From: CAYUNA01 sp047629355
GTDB taxonomy: Bacteria; Bacteroidota; Bacteroidia; Chitinophagales; Saprospiraceae
Assembly: GCA_047629355.1 (NCBI GenBank)
Contig: JBLHWU010000173.1
Span: 1 to 14,187, forward strand
DNA: 14,187 nucleotides
Direction: 5' to 3'
The position numbers and the translations under genes were made by a program. Every line of letters begins with the position of its first letter. Position 1 is the stretch's first letter. This document shows, one piece after another, positions 8,301-12,944 of the stretch. Under the pieces are notes generated by a model that was given only the letters and a program-made list of their open reading frames with translations, made no database searches and was not told where the DNA came from.

Positions 8301-8955
8301 AATTCAGAAATTTTTGAAGCTGGAATTAGACCGTTATCTCCGAGGACGAACGTCGGAAACGAAGAAGGAACAGCCGCTTGACCACGTCGAAGGACAAGGT
8401 TATATTCACTATCGAAAAGGTTCGCTCATTATGTATGCGCTGCAAGATTATATCAGCGAAGACAGTGTGAATTTGGCATTGCGTCGCGTGATTGATGGCT
8501 GGGCAGATGCGGAAGGTCCATATATTACGTCTGACGTTTATGTTGATGAATTCCGAAAAGTAACACCTGATTCCTTGCAATATATCATCACTGATATGTT
8601 TGAAACGATTACCCTTTATGAAAATAGAACGAAGGAAACGACCTATGAAAAAGTAGGCGACGATTACCTTGTTCATTTGGATATTTCGGCAATAAAATAC
8701 CGCGCGGATAGTCTGGGTAATGAATCAAAAATTGCGTTGAATGACTGGATTGATATTGGTGTTTTAGGGGAAACTGCCGATGGACGCGATACTGTTTTGT
8801 ATTTGCAAAAACACAAAATTGATCAGGAAGAAATGAGCTTTGATATCAAGGTGAATGCACTGCCAGTAAAAGCAGGAATTGATCCGATTAATAAGTTAAT
8901 TGATAGAAATCCAGTGGACAACCGGAAGGCGGTGACGCTGAAAGAGGAGAGTTAG
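5353..8955 (+). CDS. ABC-2 permease fused to M1-family zinc metallopeptidase
   Basis: This 1200-residue fusion has two membrane halves resembling ABC-2 permeases, at about residues 15-265 and 309-560. A further hydrophobic segment at about 570-592 precedes a large soluble domain of the M1 aminopeptidase (gluzincin) type. The zinc motif is HEIAH at 940-944 followed by WWGH, and the probable third ligand is E964. The YxKG tyrosine that assists catalysis in M1 enzymes is Y1020 (HYRKG). The usual GxMEN peptide-anchoring motif is not seen; FSEGIGF at 916-922 is in the region before the zinc site. The spacing HExxH-X19-E is one residue longer than the classic X18. From memory, annotated permease/M1 fusions in Bacteroidota share both traits. 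The upstream ATPase should power it. The topology puts the peptidase outside the cytoplasm. Substrate unknown. Confidence 0.88.
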   Translation: MWEIFKFELQYRAKRPATYIYFAILFLMAFCAITTDVIQVGGSAGQIKANAPTTITFFFTILSAVIGMLMASAIMGVPVIRDFEHGTASMMFTAPINKYQYLGGRFLGSFVTLLFVFSGIFFGIALGFLMPWVEADKLLPYNLGHIIQPFFVFALTNAFIMAGLFFSSGALSRKLMVVYVQGILLFIIYNLTLNMMSDWENQDLGAMLDPFGISTVEHYTRYWTVAEQNTQTVPFDGVVLWNRLLWMGLSLAVLLFTFWKFDFNLVGNASKKQKKNVQVKLANVVSQHAAVTIPKVTQHFGFATNMKQLFDLSVFYFKWLTKQIPFVAITVMGLIFTIIGTVVFVGGGMYDVDSYPTTYRMLESLSDFNIFFIIIIVFYSGELIWKERDVKMNLIHDAMPYPNFVAVGGKFMAMIYVFVGLLLLLILCGVISQAIMGFTDFRLDVYFKTLFSDIFFFCVLFTFLGFFIHTIVNHKFVGHALYVLFFIITLVITQLGFEHDMFRFASGGLGTFSDMNSFGHYVNPFSWFSLYWFGLALVMFALVLVFSVRGAEAAVKTRLKLGALRLTRPLLLFGIAAFLMFGLSGCYIYYNTNVLNSYMSSDDSNALQAAYEKTLKKYKKEPILEIVDTYVEVDLFPAERDFDARGRYILKNKTEQPISKIYLQKNIDSEVTDTVWFDEKITLVEDFSKFRFKIYELAIPVQPGDSLVANFESKFRTVGFVESGSTTQVVENGTFFNNGFFPTFGYQDNYEVGRDDDRKDNDLPEKERMPERDDPHAVHDNLFGNVADRINLEIIMSTSDDQIAIAPGYLQKEWEEDGRRYFHYKMDKPIANFFSMVSARYEVVRDVWKGDSQEVRLEIYYNKGHEYNLDRMLRSMKNSLDYFTKNFSPYQYRQLRIMEFPRYSSFAQSFSNTVPFSEGIGFMLNVKEDDVDIPYYVTAHEIAHQWWGHQVTEAGVQGNAMSSETMAQYSALMVMKQELPEAIIQKFLKLELDRYLRGRTSETKKEQPLDHVEGQGYIHYRKGSLIMYALQDYISEDSVNLALRRVIDGWADAEGPYITSDVYVDEFRKVTPDSLQYIITDMFETITLYENRTKETTYEKVGDDYLVHLDISAIKYRADSLGNESKIALNDWIDIGVLGETADGRDTVLYLQKHKIDQEEMSFDIKVNALPVKAGIDPINKLIDRNPVDNRKAVTLKEES

Positions 8956-8988
8956 AAGGCTGTTTTAAATAGTTGAAAATAATAAAAT

Positions 8989-9026
8989 GAGCGATAGGAG
9001 TTAGCACTTCCTATCGCTCTTTTTTT
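8989..9026 (+). terminator. Rho-independent terminator of the ABC-M1 operon
   Basis: GAGCGATAGGA (8989-8999) and TCCTATCGCTC (9009-9019) form a perfect 11-bp stem with a 9-nt loop, followed by T at 9020-9026. It starts 34 bp after the permease-peptidase stop. The T-tract runs into the stop codon of the convergent hibernation-factor gene (9025-9027), so the two transcription units meet here. Confidence 0.9.
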
Positions 9027-9300
9027 ACTTCCGCTTCCGCAAATACCGGTGCGCACTCTGGTCTAAACTCCGCAAAATTTCCCGAATATCATGTGACTGA
9101 TTTTTGATAATAATATCGTGTCCGCTTACGCCCAAACGCACATTGGTTTCGTATCGCTTTGGTGAATTCCCTTCTACATTCAGATGAATTTCAGCGTATA
9201 TTAAGTGGTCAAATTTTCGTTTGAGCTTATAAATTTTCCATTTAATAAAACGGACATGTTTGTTGGACAATTCGGTATTATTTCTGACGATGATATTCAT
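9025..9300 (-). CDS. hpf: Ribosome hibernation promoting factor (HPF/RaiA family), short form
   Basis: The 91-residue protein fits the small HPF/RaiA (YfiA) fold: a basic, beta-alpha-beta sequence with internal KLKRKFDHLIYAEIHL, RYETNVRLGVSGHDII and a C-terminal helix ending in RYLRKRK. Such proteins bind the 30S decoding region and silence or pair ribosomes in starvation. The length matches the short form (about 95 residues), with no long C-terminal dimerisation domain. The ATG at 9300 is preceded by an A-rich leader without a Shine-Dalgarno. A hairpin with T-tract ends about 15 bp upstream of the start, between this gene and the carbonic anhydrase remnant. Expression then needs either read-through or a promoter at or inside that hairpin. 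Confidence 0.8.
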   Translation of the reverse strand: MNIIVRNNTELSNKHVRFIKWKIYKLKRKFDHLIYAEIHLNVEGNSPKRYETNVRLGVSGHDIIIKNQSHDIREILRSLDQSAHRYLRKRK

Positions 9301-9314
9301 AAAGTTAATTTTTT

Positions 9315-9344
9315 AAAAAGCAGGCTATCGTAAAATAGCCTGCT
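9315..9344 (-). terminator. Hairpin with T-tract upstream of hpf
   Basis: On the minus strand AGCAGGCTAT (9344-9335) and ATAGCCTGCT (9328-9319) form a perfect 10-bp stem with a 6-nt loop, and a TTTT run follows at 9318-9315. By form it is a rho-independent terminator for the carbonic anhydrase transcript. Because it ends about 15 bp before the hpf start codon, it could also act as a 5' leader structure of hpf. Confidence 0.7.
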
Positions 9345-9420
9345 GAAAGGATTTAAACTCAGATATTACTAGACAATAAAATTTTGATTTTTTGGGGCTT
9401 TTTTCAGAAAATAACGCTGT

Positions 9421-10161
9421 TTATTTCAAAAAATCAACGCTTCCATCATCCATATCGTAAACTGCCCCGATTATCTTAATTTCTCCATTCTCTTCCATTT
9501 CCTTCAAAATCAGGCTTTTCGCTCTGATTTCTTCAATGGTATTTTTAATATTGCTTTCACAAACAAGGTGCAGATATTCAAGATTCTTAGCACTTTTTTC
9601 GCCCTCGTATTCGACCGTTTCAACAGCAGGTCTAATTTTAGTCAACATCGCAGTGATCTTTCCTAATTTAACATCGTCGATTGCGGCTTTGACGGCCCCA
9701 CAATTTTCGTGTCCCATCACCAAAACCAATTTAGCCCCAGACAACCTTACAAGCAAACTCCATACTTCCCAAAATATCTTCATTCACAAAATTCCCAACC
9801 ACTCTCGCAACGAAAATGTCTCCAATTCCACGGTCAAAAACATCTTCAACAGGCACTCGGCTATCCACACAAGATAAGACAATCGCTTTAGGAAATTGAG
9901 CATTTGTACTCTTTCGAACTTGAGTTGAATGGTCTCTTGCCATCAAATCGTTTTTCATAAAACGACGATTTCCTTCTTTGAAAGACTGAACCACCATATC
10001 TGGCATCAAGGCATCCTGCTGTTCTTTTGTCAAAACATCTTCCACAAGTCCTTTGATTGGTGGTGCAGATTTCACCGTTTCAACTGGTGATATATTTGTT
10101 GTTTTTCCTGACCGCAGGCGATGAAACCAACTGTTGCGAGTAAGAAAAAGATACTTTTTAG
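9421..10161 (-). pseudogene. Broken lipoprotein-type beta-carbonic anhydrase
   Basis: Three pieces on the minus strand add up to one beta-carbonic anhydrase (CO2 to bicarbonate). A lipoprotein signal, KSIFFLLATVGFIACG, is encoded at about 10158-10111. It is out of frame with SGKTTNISPVETVKSAPP and the N-terminal catalytic part, as if one base were lost near 10110. That part carries CVDSR, with two zinc or catalytic residues. It leaves its frame near 9742, and the C-terminal part (SGAKLVLVMGH, then HENC with the other two zinc ligands) continues one base over. Skipping C9742 restores FACKVSGAKLVLVMGH exactly. The signal peptide also lacks an ATG in frame. All four zinc-site residues survive, so decay is recent, or the frameshifts are read errors. 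A GTG at 10075 could start a truncated cytoplasmic form. Confidence 0.82.
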
Positions 10162-10280
10162 ATGTTCGATTATTTGTGTTCAGGTACTTAATATGCAGGA
10201 AGAAGCAGGGGTAGCACCTTACGATTCCCCTTTAAAACCTACTAAATTTTATAAGACTATTCTTGAAATTTATTAGCTTA

Positions 10281-10437
10281 GTAACGGTGAAAAAATAACT
10301 TCCCCAACTGGACAGGACAAATTATCCTCAATTTTCACTTGAAATCAGTCAAAGTATCAACAATTATCCTTCTTTCAAGCAAAAACTGAGAAAAATTATC
10401 CTTTGTCCAGTTGAGTAACTTATTCTTTCATCGTTAC
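10281..10437. repeat. 157-bp fold-back element with GTAACG ends (copy 1)
   Basis: GTAACG at 10281 pairs with CGTTAC at 10432-10437, and CAACTGGACA (10305-10314) pairs with TGTCCAGTTG (10404-10413). The register of both pairs is the same, so the arms align without gaps over the first 34 bp and, with one gap, on to CTTGAAA/TTTCAAG (10338-10344/10373-10379). Arms are about 64 bp and the loop about 28. TTA flanks both ends (10278-10280 and 10438-10440), which would fit a TTA or TA target duplication. It codes for nothing and looks like a MITE. Confidence 0.75.
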
Positions 10438-10440
10438 TTA

Positions 10441-10811
10441 GTAACGATGAAAAAATAAAGTGTAACTACTCAGGTACTCTATAGTTGACAAAGGGGTTTT
10501 AGGGGAGAGGAAAATTGGATTTTTATAAAAAAACCAATTTTCCTCTCCCCTGAGCCTCCTCCCCCGCTGCCGAAGGTGGCGGGCTGGGTGTTTTTGAGGG
10601 AAGAATTTGGGCTTATTGCCCAAACTCTTCCCTCAAACTCCCCAAAATAAGACCTGAGTAGTTACAATAAAGTTACTTTTTTGAGCGCGCATTTTCGTCC
10701 CTAGTTTTTCCTTTAAAAGTGCGATTTATGTTGATATAATTAGCATTTTTAAAGTGAAAATTATGTACTAAATATCCGCTCAAAAATGTAAGATTATTTA
10801 TTTCGCGTTCC
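10441..10811. repeat. Second GTAACG fold-back element, interrupted by a MITE
   Basis: GTAACGATGAAAAAATAAAGT starts right after the TTA that ends copy 1. Removing the 204-bp insertion and one copy of its 8-bp duplication joins this to TACTTTTTTGAGCG and on to 10811. The far end, read on the other strand, is GGAACGCGAAATAAATAATC, then TTACATTTTTGAGCG (10791-10777), which mirrors TTACTTTTTTGAGCG (10673-10687) with one mismatch. The restored element is 159 bp, close to copy 1 (157 bp), and ends in TTA at 10812-10814. The two copies thus share family, length and target. One arm has drifted, since the right terminus reads GGAACG and not GTAACG. Confidence 0.68.
10462..10665. mobile_element. 204-bp IS66-like MITE with exact 8-bp target duplication
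   Basis: The ends are a perfect 14-bp inverted repeat, GTAACTACTCAGGT (10462-10475) and ACCTGAGTAGTTAC (10652-10665). AATAAAGT occurs directly outside on both sides, at 10454-10461 and 10666-10673. Termini starting GTAA with an 8-bp duplication are the hallmarks of the IS66 family, so an IS66 transposase is the likely mover; that link is inference. There is no gene inside. The interior is a row of hairpins: 18-bp perfect arms at 10501-10518/10534-10551, a GC-rich stem at 10563-10583, and 20-bp arms with one mismatch at 10593-10612/10618-10637. The element is far richer in G+C than the surrounding DNA. Confidence 0.85.
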
Positions 10812-10856
10812 TTAAGACTTATATTCATTATCCAGATAGAAGGAGCAATAAGTCTA

Positions 10857-11585
10857 TTAATTATTCAACTTTATGGCAGACGCATTCACTTGACTTTGCG
10901 CTTCCTTTTCAATCAATCCAAATGCAAAATATTCCAGCATTTGTTTAATGTCTTGTGTCAAATCGGTGGAATTCCCATCCAAATCTGTCAGTCGCGGGAG
11001 ATATTTAGCATTAAATAAAGTATTATTAGTTGTTTCAATCAAGGTATTGGCAAAAGAACGAGGGTATGGAAATGTGCCATTGACTTCTAAAATAATACCG
11101 GCTATTTTTTCACACAACCGTTTATAAGCTAAAAAATAACCTTCATTATTATCCGCTTCCACGGTGTTATGATGATAAGCTTTCGTACCTTCTCGCACAA
11201 CAATTCTAAAAAGGGCATCTTCGTCCACAAACTCCACATCCATATTTCGATTCGCTGAATCCACAATCACGCCTAGTACAATTTTTAATCGTCGACTCGC
11301 GTCATCAATATTCATGGTATTGAATTCAATGCGGGCAATCATCCACTCCCAATACCAGTTGAGCAAATAGACAAAAAGTTGGTGTTTGTTATCAAAATAA
11401 CGGTAAATTGAGCTTTCTGTTGACTCTATCTTTTTCGCCAATTTGCGAAAAGTAAATCGCTCCAACCCTATTTCTTCAATCATCAACACACTTTCCTTGA
11501 TAATCTTTCTGCCTAAAGTGGTTTTTTGCGGGTCTTTGCTATAAAGATTGGGGTTGGTATTAATGTGAACAACTAAATGACTCAT
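10857..11585 (-). CDS. TetR/AcrR-family transcriptional regulator
   Basis: The 242-residue protein has a TetR-type DNA-binding domain in its first third: a helix at about 24-40 (LGRKIIKESVLMIEEIG), then the helix-turn-helix FTFRKLAKKIESTESSIYRYF at 44-64, followed by the usual KHQLF start of helix 4. The rest is an all-helical ligand and dimerisation domain with no recognised subfamily. TetR proteins are mostly repressors released by small molecules. No neighbouring efflux or enzyme gene reveals the target: the gene stands alone between repeat-filled regions. A 10-bp inverted repeat in its leader (11595-11641) is a candidate for its own operator. Confidence 0.85.
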   Translation of the reverse strand: MSHLVVHINTNPNLYSKDPQKTTLGRKIIKESVLMIEEIGLERFTFRKLAKKIESTESSIYRYFDNKHQLFVYLLNWYWEWMIARIEFNTMNIDDASRRLKIVLGVIVDSANRNMDVEFVDEDALFRIVVREGTKAYHHNTVEADNNEGYFLAYKRLCEKIAGIILEVNGTFPYPRSFANTLIETTNNTLFNAKYLPRLTDLDGNSTDLTQDIKQMLEYFAFGLIEKEAQSQVNASAIKLNN

Positions 11586-11594
11586 GTTTTTTGT

Positions 11595-11641
11595 TTTAAT
11601 TTAGTTAGCTAATTAGTCCTTCTTTATCACGCTAAATTAAA
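11595..11641. promoter_or_regulatory. Candidate operator upstream of the TetR gene
   Basis: TTTAATTTAG (11595-11604) and CTAAATTAAA (11632-11641) form a perfect 10-bp inverted repeat, 9 to 56 bp upstream of the TetR start codon. The 8-bp palindrome TTAGCTAA lies at 11605-11612 next to the inner arm. The position suits autorepression. All arms are A/T-rich, so chance is not excluded. Confidence 0.35.
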
Positions 11642-11761
11642 TGCCTATTTTCTTCATTGATGTTCTTTTTTCTTAAAGAGAAAAAAACCAAAAATTCAAG
11701 ACTTTCGATATTTTGACTAAATTTTTAAGGAAAATAGCAGTCAAAACCAAACTCCTTCTAA

Positions 11762-11881
11762 TGTCGGATGAATTTGGTTAAGTATTTTGTCTGAACGAGG
11801 CAAAAAACGCAGGTATAGCCTTAGCTATGACGAGTATTTTTAACGAAGTGCAGGCACAATAATCCATTAAATTAACCGACA
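11762..11881. repeat. 120-bp fold-back element
   Basis: TGTCGG (11762-11767) pairs with CCGACA (11876-11881), and ATAGC (11815-11819) pairs with GCTAT (11824-11828). Both pairs share one exact centre between 11821 and 11822, so the whole block is a long imperfect inverted repeat with about 58-bp arms and a 4-nt loop. Between them, TATTTTGTCTG and its partner match at most positions. No target duplication is evident. It looks like a palindromic repeat family member. Confidence 0.6.
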
Positions 11882-11900
11882 GGATTAACTTAAATAGCTA

Positions 11901-11924
11901 CTTAGTAACGGTAAAAAAATAACT
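11901..11924 (+). repeat. Lone GTAACG-type element end
   Basis: CTTAGTAACGGTAAAAAAAT and the next four bases match the left end of the fold-back at 10277-10300 at all but one position. Beyond it the similarity stops, and no matching right end is found downstream. It may be a solo end, a decayed copy, or a different member sharing only its terminus. Confidence 0.6.
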
Positions 11925-11966
11925 AAATAAAAACAATTTAATAAGTTAATCCATAATACGCCGTAA

Positions 11967-12046
11967 TTTTTTCTTCTAAAGAATTCAAAAAATCGTTGCA
12001 TAGCTTTAGTTACGGAACTATTTTTTGTGTTTTTCAGAAGGGAAAA
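11967..12046. repeat. 80-bp fold-back element
   Basis: CTTCT at 11973-11977 pairs with AGAAG at 12036-12040, GTT at 11995-11997 with AAC at 12016-12018, and AGCT at 12002-12005 with AGTT at 12008-12011 through one G-T pair. All pairs are in one register, giving 39-bp arms with scattered mismatches and a 2-nt loop. Its centre (ATAGCTTTAGTTACGGAAC) resembles that of the 120-bp fold-back (ATAGCCTTAGCTATGACGA), so the two may be related. Confidence 0.55.
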
Positions 12047-12171
12047 GGACAAGTATAATGACCCATTATTAAATCGTTTTTACTAAAGTCGGTCAGCATA
12101 AAAGTGACAAAGTAGTATTAGGATTCAATATTTTAAGTAAAAAAAATTCAATCCTTTTATTTCGATTAAAA

Positions 12172-12705
12172 TCAAGCAGCGAGGTCACATAGGTAATGCT
12201 CCCCATATAGCTCAATAACTCTATTTTTTAATGCTTTTCTTGCCAAAAAAATTCGGCTTTTGACCGTCCCAAGGGCAGCATTCGTCACTTCACAAATTTC
12301 ATCGTACTTATACCCTTCATGCGCCATTAAAAAAGGCTTTTTAAACTTATCGTCCAACTCATCAATAAGAAACGTCAACTCCGACATCGTTACTTTTCCT
12401 TCTCCGTCATTTTGAATCGTCGCTTTGCCAGCATTTAAGTAATAGTGATTAGTCGTATTATCAAACAACTCATTTCTCACTTTTTTCTTTCTATATTGAG
12501 TGATAAACGCGTTGTACATAATCGTCCCCAACCATCCCTTCATATTGGTATTGAGGGCGAATTTCTCTTTGTTTTTAAATGCTAGAAAAGCAGTATCTTG
12601 AAAAAGGTCTTCCGCCATTGATTGGTCTTTCGTCATTTTGAAAGCCAAAGCTCTTAAGTATTGTGTCAAGTTGAGAAACTGTTGATTGAAATTTAATGTA
12701 TTCAT
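12172..12705 (-). CDS. ECF-type RNA polymerase sigma factor
   Basis: The 177-residue protein has the two domains of ECF sigma factors. Region 2 is at about 10-75, with the -10-binding and core-binding helices (AEDLFQDTAFLAFKN, then MKGWLGTIMYNAFITQYRKKK). Region 4 is at about 110-165, ending in the -35-binding helix-turn-helix (EGYKYDEICEVTNAALGTVKSRIFLARKAL). The linker is short and no region 1 or 3 exists. No anti-sigma gene follows on the minus strand, so it may be controlled at the level of transcription, as is common for stand-alone ECF factors in Bacteroidota. It diverges from the secreted TPR gene across 239 bp holding two copies of a 23-bp palindromic motif. Confidence 0.9.
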   Translation of the reverse strand: MNTLNFNQQFLNLTQYLRALAFKMTKDQSMAEDLFQDTAFLAFKNKEKFALNTNMKGWLGTIMYNAFITQYRKKKVRNELFDNTTNHYYLNAGKATIQNDGEGKVTMSELTFLIDELDDKFKKPFLMAHEGYKYDEICEVTNAALGTVKSRIFLARKALKNRVIELYGEHYLCDLAA

Positions 12706-12733
12706 GCTGCCTGTATTTTAAAAGCTATCATTT

Positions 12734-12756
12734 ATAATAGTAAAACTATCATTTAT
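12734..12756. promoter_or_regulatory. Palindromic motif, copy A, in the sigma/TPR divergent region
   Basis: This 23-bp site has the core ATAATAGTAAAACTAT and lies 29 bp upstream of the sigma factor start codon. It matches copy B (12825-12847) at 22 of 23 positions. The arms ATAGT and ACTAT surround AAA. It looks like the operator of an unseen regulator. Confidence 0.5.
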
Positions 12757-12815
12757 TTATTACTAAACGATTCATTGTAGATTATGTTTCAAAAATTTAG
12801 CTTTTTTTTTAAATA

Positions 12816-12852
12816 CTTCTATAAATAATAGTAAAACTATTATTTATAGAAG
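12816..12852. promoter_or_regulatory. Perfect 17-bp inverted repeat containing motif copy B
   Basis: CTTCTATAAATAATAGT (12816-12832) and ACTATTATTTATAGAAG (12836-12852) are perfect reverse complements around AAA. The 23-bp motif of copy A is included at 12825-12847. It ends 92 bp upstream of the TPR start codon. AAGCTTTG at 12850-12857, one base from TAnnTTTG, overlaps its edge and could be the -7 box of the TPR gene. Confidence 0.55.
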
Positions 12853-12944
12853 CTTTGCAAACTTTCTTGCAACTCTTGCGTTTAATAAATACAAGCAACG
12901 TTGCTTTACAACCATTTAATAACAACACTAAAATTATAAAACAG

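Larger units (their letters stand above)
10162..10856. other. Gene-free region packed with fold-back elements
   Basis: About 700 bp without a credible gene. From 10162 to 10277 nothing is recognised beyond a weak AGGGG/CCCCT pair near 10208-10232. From 10277 to 10814 it is filled by two fold-back elements and an IS66-like MITE, listed separately. An 8-bp inverted pair, AGACTTAT (10815-10822) and ATAAGTCT (10848-10855), lies just past the stop of the TetR gene and may mark its transcript end. Confidence 0.65.
11586..12171. other. Gene-free region between TetR and sigma factor genes
   Basis: About 590 bp with no credible open frame. It contains the candidate TetR operator (11595-11641), a 120-bp fold-back (11762-11881), a lone GTAACG-type end (11901-11924) and an 80-bp fold-back (11967-12046). 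A further weak stem, AGGATT (12120-12125) with AATCCT (12150-12155) and TTTTAT after it, lies near the sigma gene stop but points along the plus strand. Confidence 0.65.

Noticed and set aside
9730..9783. Programmed +1 frameshift in the carbonic anhydrase
   Set aside because: No slippery codon with a slow or stop codon at the junction, and a second frameshift plus a missing start codon point to decay or read errors.
10438..10623. 61-residue minus-strand open frame
   Set aside because: It lies almost wholly inside the hairpin-rich MITE and its sequence follows from the stems, so it is not a gene.
10281..12046. CRISPR array from the repeated GTAACG and palindromic units
   Set aside because: Copies are few, inverted, unevenly spaced and have no uniform spacers; no cas gene is near.
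12855..12944. TTG start giving a 442-residue TPR protein
   Set aside because: It would place 30 residues before a clear signal peptide. The ATG at 12945 fits a secreted protein far better.
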